Shown here: positions 35,601 to 46,567 of the stretch, piece after piece
Numbering within the stretch: the first letter of the stretch is position 1
Layout of the letters: every line of letters starts with the position of its first letter
Assembly (NCBI GenBank): GCA_965112735.1
Contig: OZ218954.1
Location: forward strand, 1,612,001 to 1,676,000
Origin: Phaeosaccion multiseriatum
Lineage: Eukaryota > Ochrophyta, other classes
Direction: 5' to 3'
DNA: 64,000 nt
The notes under the pieces: model-generated
Told to the model about the DNA's origin: nothing
What the model saw: the letters and a program-made list of their open reading frames with translations, nothing else
Databases searched by the model: none
Program-made: the position numbers and the translations under genes

Positions 35601-38600
35601 AAGCCTATCATCCACTGCCGCCCCCTACAGTTTTCAGTTTTCAATTCCCAAAGCTTCTGTGCCAACTACTACCCTACCATCTCTACCATCTACTGCCATC
35701 CCTCACCCCACTTCTACCACCACCAACCCGCCACCATACCACCAACAGGTGAGCTGCGGAACTGCGCACACTCTCGTGGCGCTCGCTATGGTGGAGCAGT
35801 GGATTGGAGAGGGGGCTGAGAAGACCCTCACCCCCGTCGGCGGAGAACTATTCCAGGCTGGATCAGCAGCCGTGCTAGGTCGTTTCTGTCCTGCTTTTGA
35901 GCACGTGCAGGAATTGGAGGACCAACCGGTGCGGCAGGTGTCGGCAGGGTATGGACATTCGGCGGTGTTGAGTGCCGAGGGTGAAGTGTACACATGGGGC
36001 GATAACAAGTTCGGGTGCTTGGCCCAGCCCCAAGAAATGCGCTTTGTGCACGCGCCCACACTTGTCCGGTGTCTGTACACAAGGTGAGGGGAGGGCGGGG
36101 GCGAGGGAGGGAGGGACGGGGCGAGGGAGGGAAGGAAGGAGGGAGGGAGGGAGGGAGGGAGGGAGGGAGGGAGGGAGGGAGGGAGGGAGGGAAGGAGGGA
36201 AGGAGGGAAGGAGGGAAGGAGGGAAGGAGGGAGGGAGGGAGGGAGGGAGGGAGGGAGGGAGGGAGGGAGGGAGGGAGGGAGGGAGGGAGGGAGGGAGGGA
36301 GGGAGCGAGTGAGTGGGTAAGTGAGCGAGCGAGTGAGTGAGGGGGGGAGTGAGGTCTCTCTTCTGTCTCTCTGTCTCTGTGTGTGTGCGGGTGCTCATTA
36401 CTCCTTCGACCCTCTGCGTCTACCCCGTTTAAACGTCTCGTCCTCCCGGCGAATCTCTCTCTGCCCCTCTCTCCCTTTCTCACTCTACACACAACTCTAC
36501 GACCAACACGACACCCACAGACCCATCAACTTGGCTCTGCACAAACCCTGCCGGCAGAGCAGCGTGTACAATGGCCTGACTGCCGAAATTGCCGTGGATG
36601 GGGACTGTCGAGGCAGCCACCTCAAGCGCTGCCAGTGTACTCAACAAGACCCCCAAGCGTGGTGGGAGGTGAGCGGTGTATATCAGCGGGCACTGAGAGT
36701 GAAACGGAACCACGGAAACGGAACATCGACAAGCGGAGCACAGCTTCTTAGCATGCCTTCTCTTCCGACTTGATGTTCTATACTTTCTCTTGTATCTCAC
36801 TCAAACGTTCGCACGTCCTCACTCACTCGAACGCTCGCATGCACGCATATTCTTTCCGATTAACCTATGTTATATTCCGACCTACACCACTCCAGGTGGA
36901 CTTGGGGGGCGTCACCCAAATCTCCAAGATTTGCGTGTGGAACCGCACGGACGAGCCCACTGACCTGACGCTGGACAGGTCCTTCTACAGCTCCAGGCTC
37001 ATCCCGTTCTGGATTATGCTCAGGTCCATCAGGCCGACAGGCTGACAGGCTGACAGGCAGAACTTTATCTGTGTGTCCTCTGGTGTTTGTGTGTGTAGTG
37101 TATGTGTGTGTGGTGTTTGTTTGTGTGTGTGTGTGCCCGTGTTGTGGTCTAATGGCCTTGCCTCCCCTCCCCTCCCCTCCCCTCCTCTCCCCTCCTCTCC
37201 CCTCCCCTCCCCTCTCGTCCCCTCCCCTCTCCTCCCCTCCCCTCCCCTCTCCTCCCCTCGCCTCCCCTCCCCTCCCCTCCCCCCCCCTCCCTCCCCTCCC
37301 CTCCCCTTCCCTCCCCTTCCCTCCCCTCGCCTCCTCCCCCCTCCCCTCCCCTCCCCTCCCCTCGCCTCTCCTCTCCTCTCCTCCCCTCCCCTCCCCTCCC
37401 CTCCCATCTGCTGCCATCCCCAGTGACAAGCCCTTCAGCGATGAGATCGGCGGAGAGTCTCTGCGTATCGCTCTGGAGGCAAGTGCCGCAAGGATGAAGT
37501 TCACCGTAGAGAAGCGCTGCTCCTCGTGGCTGCCTCCTGAGGGGACGCTGGCCAGATACGTGCGGGTGCAAATAGAAGGTGAGGATAGATGACAGCGCAT
37601 GGAGCATAAGTAGCAATAGCATCAGCAGGAGAAGGAGAAGGAGGAGAAGGGGGAGCAACCATATTAGACCTATCAGTGTTTTATGTCACCCACCCCCCTT
37701 CTCCTTCCATTTGTCACCTCTCCTCTCCTGGGTCATCATCATCATCCTCCTCCTCCTCCTCCTCCTCCTCCTCCTCCTCCTCCTCCTCCTCCTCCTCCTC
37801 CTCCTCCTCCTCCTCCTCCTCCTCCTCCTCCTCCTCCTCCTCCTCCTCCCCCTCCTCCTTCTCCTCCTCCTCCTCCTCCTCCTCCTCCTCCTCCTCCTCA
37901 TCCTCGTCCTCGTCCTGGTCCTCGTCCTCCTCCTCCTCCTCCACCACCACCACCACCTCCCCCTCCTCCTCCTCCTCCTCCTCCTCCTCCTCCTCCTTCT
38001 CGTTGTTGTACGTCCATCATCATCGTCATCATCATCACCATCCTCACTATTCTTCTCCGGCGGCAGGTTTCCAATACCTCCATATCGCCCAAGTAGAGGT
38101 ATACGGCACCTTTGGCTCTCGCCGCAGCCCGGGCCGAGTAAGTGCCATCACAGCTGGCAAGTACGCCACTGCTGCTGTTGTGTCCGGTGCGAGGGACCCC
38201 GGGGACCTGGAGCTTGCCTACAAGCGAGCCATCATGGCGGACCCTTTCAACGCCGAGATACTTCGACAGGTGGGTGGGTGGGCGTGTGGGTGGGTGGGTC
38301 GGTGGGTGTGTGTATGTGTATATGTATATAATATAATATGTGTGTGTGTGTGTGTGTGTGTGTGAGTGTGCTGCTGTGCAGCTGTACTGTCCGCTCTATC
38401 ACTCGCTCTACCCTCTACCCCCCCCCCCCCCCTGCGCTTCCCCCTCTCTGAATGAGTTGGTGCTCTGCTCCCGTCCCCTTCATCCCCTTGTGGCCAGTTG
38501 GAGTCGTTCATTCCCGCCTACGACAAGCACGGCAACGGCGAGCACATCATCAACTGCATGATATGTCACGGCAGCGCCTTGTGTGAGCTCTGCGACCTCA

Positions 38601-38885
38601 AGCATGAGTACAGGGATGAACTCAAATCTCTACCTCTCGGCCCAGGCGGGCGCTTAAGACGGCTCGACAGCATGGCAGATGTGCGTATGAGGAGGGAAGA
38701 TGGGTAGAGGGACGAGGGAGGGAGGGAAAGGGGACAGGGCTTATCCATTTAGAGTCATATGGAGCGTCACATGATCGCGCTCGCTGTGCGGCAGCTCCTG
38801 CTACGCCCCGATTGACGTCGGAATCTCTGCTCCATCACACCCACGCGTCCACACACACATACGCGCCCATACTCACTCCCCCCCC

Positions 38886-38980
<95 letters not shown>

Positions 38981-39131
38981 CCACACACACAGTTTCTGTA
39001 CGAGGCAGCCAAGCCTGAGCTTCATATCCGAGAGCGGAAGGGCGGTAAGAAGAAAAAGAAGAGAGCGGGAGTGAAGGAACTGACGCAAGGCCTGGCCAAT
39101 ACATTCAAGAAGGTCAAGGCCCTTGCAGGTA

Positions 39132-39197
<66 letters not shown>

Positions 39198-40063
39198 GAG
39201 GGAGGGAGGGAGGGAGGGAGGGAGGGAGGGAGGGAGGGAGGGAGGGAGGGAGGGAGGGAGGGAGGGAGGGAGGGAGGGAGGGAGGGAGGGAGGGAGGGAG
39301 GGAGGGAGGGAGGGAGGGACGGACGGAGGGACGGAGGGAGGGAGGGAGGGAGGTAGGGAGGGAGGGAGGGAGGGAGGGAGGGAGGGAGGGAGGGAGGGAG
39401 GGAGGGAGGGAGGGAGGGAGGGAGGGACGGAGGGAGGGAGGGAGGGAGGGGGGAAGGAGGGAGGGAGGGAGGGACGGAGATAGAGAGACAAGGAGAGAGG
39501 GAGGGGGGTACATAGGGAGGGAGAGAGAGAGGGAGGGAGGGAGGGAGGGGGGGAGGGAGAGAGGGAGGGAGGGAGGGAGACGGGTAAAGGGTAAGAGAGC
39601 AGCGAAATGATCCCGACGCATAGCCCGCTTTCACTCACCGACATATGTGATGCATCCCTGTTTTGTCTTGCCTGTCCTCCCTCGATGTGTCTCAGTGGGT
39701 GATGGCGAGGAAGGCAGCGAGGAAGATTCCGAGGACGGCAGCGAATCCGGCAGTTACGAGGAGGGCAGCGAGTCGGAGGATGAGGAGGGAGACGGCGGGT
39801 GGGGGGGAGGGGGAGGCGGACAGAGCGGTAGCAGCAGCGACGGTAGTAGCGACGGTACTGATGGCGATAGCGATGATGGTACTGGGGAAAGTGACAGCGA
39901 CAATGACGACGAGAGCAAGAGTAACAGCTCCAGCAGCGGGGGGGGCAGCGCTACTTTCGACGATGAGGCATCAAGCTCGGTGGCTTCTTCCGTGGCTAAG
40001 GGTGCCAAAAGAACAAGCAGCACAAAGACAAAGACCAGGAGATTCAGTTTCACAAAGCGTTGA
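26227..40063 (+). CDS. EF-hand / RCC1 / F5-8 type C (discoidin) multidomain protein
   Basis: 26 exons: 26227-26397, 26605-26775, 27279-27695, 28010-28105, 28279-28382, 28748-28859, 29261-29453, 30018-30175, 30438-30548, 30739-30872, 31498-31786, 32058-32197, 32558-32617, 32768-32911, 33084-33164, 34340-34501, 34879-35006, 35359-35447, 35749-36083, 36521-36668, 36896-37023, 37424-37578, 38067-38269, 38498-38680, 38993-39128, 39696-40063; 1,471 aa. Residues ~115-253 hold four EF-hands with complete loops ([48 protein letters not shown]). RCC1 blades: one at ~475-511, the rest at ~720-1,032 ([59 protein letters not shown]). The galactose-binding-like F5/8C domain is at ~1,033-1,190 ([24 protein letters not shown]). 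A CxxC pair (near 1,263-1,275) and an acidic Ser tail follow. No signal peptide; likely a Ca2+-responsive cytosolic or cytoskeletal scaffold. The exon 3 acceptor is the least certain join. Confidence 0.88.
26827..26900. repeat. (GGAGA)n microsatellite
   Basis: Pentanucleotide array in intron 2 of the EF-hand/RCC1 gene, starting ~50 bp after the donor. Confidence 0.9.
28961..29260. repeat. (CA)n microsatellite, ~300 bp, ending in an acceptor
   Basis: CA repeats with GC and TA interruptions, ending CACACACACAG|GAC, so the array forms the 3' splice site of exon 7. Confidence 0.95.
30176..30364. repeat. (GGGA)n microsatellite starting at a splice donor
   Basis: Exon 8 ends CAG|GTGGGTGAGGGAGGGAGGG, so the repeat begins directly from the donor. 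Confidence 0.95.
30881..31402. repeat. (GGGA)n microsatellite, ~520 bp
   Basis: Occupies most of intron 10, starting ~10 bp after the donor; long Pro/Ser-type frames on the minus strand are artefacts of it. Confidence 0.97.
32640..32665. repeat. G homopolymer run in intron 13
   Basis: About 20 consecutive G on the sense strand after a GTGT run; potential G-quadruplex. Confidence 0.85.
33284..34254. repeat. (CACT)n satellite, ~970 bp, with higher-order structure
   Basis: Fills intron 15. The motif AATCAATCACTCACTCACTA recurs near 33719, 33913 and 34096, and a longer unit with CAATCACCC and CTATTCACTC is repeated at ~377-bp spacing (33719 and 34096). Confidence 0.95.
34606..34850. repeat. (CCTGAC)n and related hexanucleotide/minisatellite
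   Basis: CCCTGACCCTGGCCCTGA-type units, then a 26-bp unit (CTTACCCTGACCCTGATCCTAGTC, in part) repeated about three times at 34783-34845, inside intron 16. Confidence 0.9.
35458..35600. repeat. (ACC)n microsatellite
   Basis: ACC/ATC trinucleotides in intron 18 of the EF-hand/RCC1 gene. Confidence 0.9.
36086..36305. repeat. (GGGA)n microsatellite starting at a donor
   Basis: Follows exon 19 (AG|GTGAGGGGAGGGCGGG). Confidence 0.95.
37157..37412. repeat. (CCCCT)n microsatellite
   Basis: Pyrimidine pentanucleotide array ~255 bp, serving as polypyrimidine tract for exon 22. Confidence 0.95.
37742..38000. repeat. (CTC)n microsatellite, ~260 bp
   Basis: Fills intron 22 upstream of exon 23. Confidence 0.97.
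38890..38990. repeat. (CA)n microsatellite ending in an acceptor
   Basis: CACACAG|TTT forms the 3' splice site of exon 25. Confidence 0.95.
39138..39585. repeat. (GA)n then (GGGA)n microsatellite, ~450 bp
   Basis: Starts ~10 bp after the exon 25 donor (GCAG|GTAAGAGGATAGAGAGAG). Confidence 0.97.
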
Positions 40064-40681
40064 CACAAAATCGAAGAACGCAGTATGTATTGGAAATCGC
40101 TGTGACGACTTACAACTCGTTCTTTTCATTACAATTCGCTCTTATACAGACTTTTCAAGACGGATTTTACAGGCCACGCCTGCCCAGCAATGTAGGCAGA
40201 CAGAGGGAGGACCAGATTGGGGTGTGGCAGCGTGCTCCCACTTTGATGCACAAACACACACACACACACACGCAAACACAAACATACACACACCAAGGAG
40301 CGGAGCGTCTGCATGTCTCCCTCTCCTCTCCACTCTCATACCCCCCCCCCCCCCCGCCTTGTCCAAGAACGAGCCCTTTTCCCTCCCTCGCTTCCTTCTC
40401 CTTCTCTTCTCGATGGAAAGCAACACGCCGACACGCCGGTGCTCTCCGATATCCGCCACTCTCCCGTTCTGCCGCCCTCCTCACGCACCCCCCCCACCAC
40501 TGACACCTTTGTATTGTGGTCGCGTGGCCGCGCGTGACTGCATCGCTGCATCGCTGCACCGTCACATCAGTGTAATATCCGTGATTACTGCTGCACCATC
40601 AGTGGTTTCTGCTGACCATCCGTGGTTTCTGCTGCACCATCGGTAGATTTCTGCTGACCATCAGTAGTGTCTGCTGCACCC
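40064..40681. other. Intergenic between convergent 3' ends
   Basis: 618 bp between the EF-hand/RCC1 stop and the polyprenyl synthase stop. Contains a short CA run (40255-40292), a C run (40340-40355) and the start of a ~21-bp minisatellite. No gene seen. Confidence 0.5.
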
Positions 40682-40705
40682 TCAATGGTTTCTGCTGACG
40701 ACTTT
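40585..40705. repeat. ~21-bp minisatellite overlapping the polyprenyl synthase stop codon
   Basis: Units of the type TGCTGCACCATCAGTGGTTTC and TGCTGACCATCCGTGGTTTC alternate about six times. The last copies cover the final codons and stop (40682-40684) of the minus-strand synthase. Confidence 0.85.
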
Positions 40706-40967
40706 GAAGGCCAAGTTGACGAGCGCATCCCGCTCGGCGCTCGGAGCAAGCTTCATCACAGCGTCAATGGCAAGTTCGGCCTTTGATAACAGGGGCGGGA
40801 GGAGCCGAAGCAGAAGGGGGAAGCGGGGAGGGGGGACTTATGTGCTGTAATCAAGGGAGAAGGCCATCCCATTCTGAGCCCGGAAGAGGGGACTGGCGAT
40901 ACTGAGACCGGCCTGGGAGTGTCAGGGGACGGGGATCGACCTTGCGAGATCTCTGTCTGTCTATCTA

Positions 40968-41014
<47 letters not shown>

Positions 41015-41732
41015 CATCTCTCTCTCTCTTCTCTCTCTCTCTCTCACTGACCTGCACATGTGCGATGTTCTTGGTCCTCTCGATGCCATCGCTGGCCCTT
41101 ACCGCTGCCAGAGCCTCGTCCACGTCCCCGGGGGCGTTAAACTTGCGCGAAATGAGCTCCTGCAAGTGTGGCTGCTCCTCAGCCGCAAGGAGAACAGGGG
41201 CAGTCGCCAGGCCTTCCTTCAGGTCGTTCAGAGCAGGCTTACCTGTGGAAAGGATATGGGATAGATACGGCAGGGAAGGGCCCCATTAGTTGCCGCTCTT
41301 TCATTCCCCACCAAGGCATTACGCTCCACTATGCTCCACTGCGCTCCCCCGCTGTTCCTCGCTCCTGTCCTCCTCGTCGCTCTTCCTCGCTTCTGTTCTC
41401 CTCCTCCTCCTCCTCCTCCTCCTCCTCCTCCTCCTCCTCCTCCTCCTGCATCTCCTCCTCCTCCCCCTCCTTCTCCTCCTCCCTTCACCCACCTAGACTG
41501 AGGGTACTCCCCTCGAAGTCCAGCACGTCGTCCACGAGTTGGAAGGCAAGCCCTACTCTCTTGCCGTACTCATGAGCGATGGTCTGTACGTCCTGCCCGT
41601 GATCCCCCAGCACCGTCACGGCCTTGCAGCTGTTGGCCATGAGGCTGCCGGTCTTGTAGTAGTTCTGTCGGGACGCCAACAGGGACAGTAGCAAATACAA
41701 CAGTAAACAACAGCACCACCACCACCACCAAC

Positions 41733-41763
<31 letters not shown>

Positions 41764-44240
41764 GCACCACCACCACCAACAACAACAACAACACCACCAC
41801 CAACAACAACAAGATGAAAAAACATGAGCGGCAACGGGGGAGGAACCACCCATCCAGACACCATCGCGGTGCACTCTTATCCCCCCCCCCCCCGTATCCC
41901 TTTCTCCGTCTCTCTTCCGTCCATACACGCGTCCTCCCCCTTCCACCCCTCCCATGTACCCGCGCCCCTCCACACTCTTCCCCTCTTCCCCTTCCCCTTC
42001 CGCCCCTCAATATGCCTCCATCTGCGTCCTCCTCCGTAGATGCCCCCTCCTCCTTCCGCGTTTCCCATGTGCCTCCATCTGCCCCCTTCCATATGCCTAC
42101 ACCCTCACCTTGCGTACGTAGTGCTCGAAGGCTCCCATACCATCCCCCATATTGATGGGCCTTATCTGCAGCACCTCTCCCTTGACGAGGTGCTCGATGA
42201 CCAGAGACATGAGTTCGGTGCTCTCGTGTGAGCGTAAGCGAGCAAGGCTCACGGAAGCTCGTGCGAGGAGGAAGTCGCCGGCCAAAATTGCGAGCTGACA
42301 GACAGACAGACAGACAGACAGGGAGAGAGGGAGAGAAGAGAGACAGAGAGAGGGAGAGAGAGAGAGAGAGAGAGAGAGGGATGAAGGGGAATGAGAGGGC
42401 CACGGAGAAGGAACCCAACATGGGCAAGGGAACGAACCCAACAAGGGCAAGGGAACGAACCCAACAAGGGCAAGGGAACGAACCCAAGAAGGGCAAGGCA
42501 ACGAACGATAGACAGGGAAAGCCTTGGCTGGCTGGGACGCCTAGATGCGTATTATGTTCCTCTCCTCTTAGTCCCTCCCCCCCCCCGCTCGCCCGCCCGC
42601 GCACATCTGGACCCCCGCCCTTTCCCTTCCATTGACCGAAACGCACACACGCATGCACGCACGCACACACGCATGTACGCACGCACACACGCATGCACGC
42701 ACGCACGCACGCACGCACCTTATTCCCAAACATCTTGTTGATGGAAGGGACTCCTCTCCGCGTGTCTGCCTTATCAATCACATCGTCATGGAAGAGAGAG
42801 GCCGTGTGGATCATCTCCGTAATCTCTGCAAGGCGCCGCTGTCCAGCTACCTGAAGCTCTGAGGTTGCCTCATCTTTTTGGCGATTACACGCATGGGCCA
42901 TCAGCATCACCATCGTGGGCCGAACCTTTTTGCCGTGGGAGGAGAGGGAGCAGTCCGTGAGCAGAAGTGACAGGAGCAACACGAAGGGGAGGGAGGAATT
43001 TTAAATGACTCACAGGAATCAACATAAGAATACGTATGGGGAGGGAGGAATCTAATGACCAACAGGAATCAACCTATAGGAATCAGCCTAAGAAATGCAT
43101 GTGGGGGAGGGAGGAGGCATGAGGTGGGGGCGGTAAGGGCCAACGTGACGATAGTGACTGATGCGCCTGGCACGGCCAACCCTTCGACTACCTGCCTGGA
43201 TGACTCACTCACATACTTACTGGCTGACTGGCAGACCGACTGACTGAATGACAGACTCTCCGACTAACCCTCCGCCTGCCACTGACTGACTGATTGACTG
43301 ACTGACTGACTGACTGACTGACTGGCTGACTGACCTTCTTCCCCAGGTCCACATCGAAGAAGTATTTGGCGGCTGCAGCGAGGACGGGATGGTCGGTGCC
43401 CAGCAGTTCCTGCCATAGAGGCATATGGGTGGGTAGGTAGGAGAGGGGGGCATCAAAGCAAGGCGACACTCATGGAGTCGCAGGCGCAGGCGAGTTGGGG
43501 CGACGTCACGAGCGTCAAGGCCTCGATAGCAGCAGCAAAGGCGAGGGAAGGTGATACATACTACGACTTCAAAACTTATCAATGCTGGAGAGAAGACTTT
43601 CCCTAGTTGGGCCCTACTACCTACTTCAAGAGCCAATCACGACATACTCAAAAGAAAAGGGCCCCTCTCCCACGCGCCCACGCACCTTGATGCCGTCGGA
43701 CAAGGCGCCAATCTCGGACTTGACAAGCAGGAAGGGGTCTGCATCCACGCTGGCGCCGTAGTTGCGCTGTAGGTAACGGGTGGTGGGCCTTTGCGAGGGG
43801 TCAATGTCGTACAGAAAGTCGTCTGTGCTATTGATGCACGTCAAGTCCTGAGCAGAGGAGATGGAGTGTGAGACCGGGATGGATGAGATGCGATACGATG
43901 ATAAATGCGGCTTGTGGACTTACAAAACTCGTTGTGCGTGCAATTGCTGAAATTATGTAAGCTTGCAATGCTCTCTTGTTTCAACGCCGCTCGCCCTTCC
44001 CTCTCCCTACGTATCCCCCCTCATAGCGGTAAGAACTCCTCGGTTTGTCCGTCCACACACACACACTCACCACAAGGCTGTCGCCGCTGCTGGACTTTGC
44101 ATATTTGCTTCCTCCCGGTCCGTACTCGTAGATACGCTGTATGCTTTCTCTGGCCACCCTTTCCTTGATTGAGTCCGCAAGGAAACTCAAGCTTCTCTTA
44201 CTGCCGCCCCGCTCACTCACACTGCTACTACTCCCGCTTC

Positions 44241-44280
<40 letters not shown>

Positions 44281-44646
44281 ACTGCCACCGCTGCTCCTCC
44301 ATGTATTGCTGCTATGGCTGCTGCCAGAGGATGCTGTGCGAGGCCCTGACCAGAGACTCTGCTGCTGCTGCTGCTGCTGCTGCACGACTTTCCCACTCGT
44401 CACCTGGGTCCTAAGCGCGGCAGTATTCACCTCAGCGCCTCCACCGCCGCCGCCGCCGCTGCTGCTGCTGCTGCTGCTGCTCCTGCTACTGCTCCTCTCC
44501 CATCGGCAGGCTCTCTGCTGCTGAAAATCCCCATTCCCACCTCTCACCCCACCAGCTATTCCTGCAGCCCCTCTCCCAACTGCAGTGCCCTTTTCCGTCG
44601 ATGCCAATGCAGCGAAGCTCCGTCTCAAGCCCAACCCCACCCTCAT
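40682..44646 (-). CDS. Long-chain trans-polyprenyl diphosphate synthase (solanesyl/ubiquinone side-chain type)
   Basis: Eight exons: 44646-44071, 43847-43686, 43409-43335, 42925-42719, 42294-42109, 41664-41493, 41242-41052, 40780-40682; 555 aa, phases close. Residues 1-~210 start like an organelle presequence (MRVGLGLRRSFAALAS) and continue with long Ser, Gly and Gln runs. The catalytic domain has KYFFDVDLGKKVRP, the first Asp-rich motif DDVID (~318-322), NKLAILAGDFLLARA, YYKTGSLMANSCKA, the second Asp-rich motif DDVLD (~447-451), and LGKPALNDLKEGLATAPVL. Small residues (Ala, Ser) at -5/-4 before the first motif fit a long-chain product. It condenses isopentenyl units onto an allylic diphosphate with Mg2+ for quinone side chains, probably in mitochondrion or plastid. 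Several introns carry tetranucleotide repeats at their splice sites. Confidence 0.93.
40952..41016. repeat. (CTGT)n microsatellite
   Basis: About 12 CTGT units in the last intron of the polyprenyl synthase gene. Confidence 0.95.
41399..41475. repeat. (CTC)n microsatellite
   Basis: CTC run in an intron of the polyprenyl synthase gene. Confidence 0.9.
41704..41812. repeat. (ACC)n/(ACA)n microsatellite
   Basis: Alternating ACC and AAC/ACA blocks in intron 5 of the synthase gene. Confidence 0.9.
42641..42718. repeat. (CACG)n microsatellite ending at a donor
   Basis: On the sense (minus) strand exon 4 ends AAG|GTGCGTGCGTGCGTGC, so the donor is the first unit of the array. Confidence 0.92.
43280..43334. 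repeat. (TGAC)n microsatellite ending at a donor
   Basis: On the sense strand exon 3 ends AAG|GTCAGTCAGCCAGTCAGTC. Confidence 0.92.
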
Positions 44647-44903
44647 GTCTCACTGAGCTGGCAGCACAAGTTCTCAAGCCGATGCGCACTCTGACGGCTC
44701 CAGACTTCTGTTGCACTTCTGCCTGTCTGTGTAGTGCGGCTTGTACACAGCCTATTTACTCTAGAAAAATTTGTTCTTCCTCTCTTATCCTTGTTTTGCG
44801 ACCCACCCTCCCCCTCTTGGTTGGAATGATTCGAAACATGTGCTCTCGGAGACCGACGCTGGCAATGAGGAGTAAGAAAAAATAAGGAAAAGGGGGAGAA
44901 AGG
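44647..44903. promoter_or_regulatory. Divergent promoter between polyprenyl synthase and Mic10-like genes
   Basis: A 257-bp gap between opposite start codons; both products are probably organellar. No core motif recognised. Confidence 0.4.
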
Positions 44904-45144
44904 ATGGCAGAGGAGGATACCAGATACGATAGCAGAGAGGATGCTGCAGGTGCTGCAGCAGCACAATCGGCCACTCCAGTAGCGCCGAGCCCGTGGACCC
45001 CCCCTCCTTTGTCCGAGCAACCCTTTCACCCCACAGCTGAGATGAGGGCGTGGATGGATAGGAAACCGAAGACTGAGGAGGAGCTCGCAATGGCAGCGAA
45101 AGTCAGCGACTGCGTATTTTCTCTGAAAGGCATGGGGGTAAGAG

Positions 45145-45186
<42 letters not shown>

Positions 45187-45354
45187 TTCTCTCCCTCCCT
45201 CTCTCCCTCTTCCTCCCTCAGTTCCCTCATCTTCGCCCTCCTTGCCTTCCCTTCCGTTACCTTCCTCCTACCCCATTTTATCTCTCTTTAGTGTGCTATC
45301 CTTCTTTCCCCCTCCCTCCCTCCCTCCCTCCCTCCCTCCCTCCCTCCCTCCCTC

Positions 45355-45392
<38 letters not shown>

Positions 45393-45693
45393 TCCTCAAT
45401 TCCCTCGCCTTCTCCCTCATTCCCTCCCTACCCTTCCTCCTCCCTCGCTCGCCTCACTTCAGTATACTATCGTTGGCGTGGCGATTGGAACATTCATGGC
45501 CGTGAGGCAAAAGAATCATTGGCCAATGGTGACGGCTGGAGCCATTGGCACAGGCCTCGACATGTTCGATGCTTTCAAGTATCGATGTAGACCAGACATT
45601 GACGCGTGGGAGAACTACAAACTGGAGCGTATGAGGCGGGAGTTTGCCGGGGGGGGGCTACGGGAGGAGCGAGAAACACCAACGTCTCCGTAG
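44904..45693 (+). CDS. Small mitochondrial inner-membrane protein, Mic10-like
   Basis: Two exons, 44904-45137 and 45463-45693, 154 aa, phase 0. An acidic and Pro-rich N-terminus (~45 aa) is followed by AAKVSDCVFSLKGMGYTIVG, a Gly-spaced helix (VGVAIGTFMAV), the positive turn RQKNHWPM, a second Gly-spaced helix (TAGAIGTGLDMFDAF), then KYRCRPDIDAWENYK. The order Asp-Cys, glycine-zipper helix, basic turn with Trp-Pro, and glycine-zipper helix fits Mic10 (MICOS crista-junction subunit, DUF543). A different two-helix mitochondrial assembly factor such as COX20 is the alternative. The intron carries CT and CCCT arrays that form its polypyrimidine tract. Confidence 0.55.
45307..45354. repeat. (CCCT)n microsatellite in the Mic10-like gene intron
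   Basis: About 11 CCCT units followed by CT dinucleotides. Confidence 0.95.
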
Positions 45694-46567
45694 ATGGGTA
45701 CCTGGCACTGGCTCCCTGTGTGTATGTTACATCAACCCCCTGATACAATCTGTCTGCCATCTTCGGTGTTCGTCTCTGCGCACGGCCGGGAGGGGTGGAG
45801 GTCTGCTATAAGCTTCTGGTGGCATTGGTAGCGTGTGCTTCTGCTGCAGGTCAATGTGCATATTGTATTTTACATCGTGTGCGCATCTTTTGTGTACTTT
45901 TTTTAGCAGTCCACCCCGCCCCACCCTCATTCCCTCATTTGGCTGTTGCGTATTTCTCTATAGCTATGCCAAAAAATTGTCGGGTGGCGCTACCGTACCT
46001 GCCCATATATCTTTTTCGAACGGGGAGGTAATACCTGATAGCGCGCCGAGTGACGCCGAGAATAACTGGTAGCGTGCCGGCGATAGTTTAGAGTGTGCTG
46101 GCTACAATAGCGGCGCTCAACACAGGTCAGGTGTCGGCTCCATGCACGCCTAGCGGCCTTGGTTCTAGGCCGTAGGCCTCCGGCCGTAGGCCTCCGGCCG
46201 TCCCAGACCGCTCACTTTCCAGTCTTAGGCGGCCTCGCCGCGAGCGAGCGCGCGTGCCTGGGGGCACAGATGGCAGCAGACAACGGCCGGTAGGCACGCA
46301 CTCCTCCTGCAGCAGGCGGTCCTAGCTAGATAGCGGAAACCAGAGCAAGACCGCAACGACCCGTTCTAGGCCGCTTTGACGGCAGTAGGCGGAGGCTCTC
46401 TCGACTCTCTCGAGGTCGGTCAGCGGCATGACAGCCGACAGGTGATCCGCCGTCGGAAGCCTGAGAAAGAAGAAAAAACGAAACTGTATTCTACTCAATC
46501 ACGACCAAGAGGAACTGCATTTTCCACGTGATGGAGAGGCACGCGGCGACCAGGAAGTATCGTTAGC
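45694..46567. other. Intergenic, GC-rich segment with clustered TAGGC motifs
   Basis: No gene recognised. 46120-46460 is CpG-rich and almost free of microsatellites. TAGGC/GTAGGCC-type words recur at least eight times, including a direct repeat of CGTAGGCCTCCGGC at ~46170-46200. It lies 100-450 bp upstream of the MHYT start. Confidence 0.45.
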
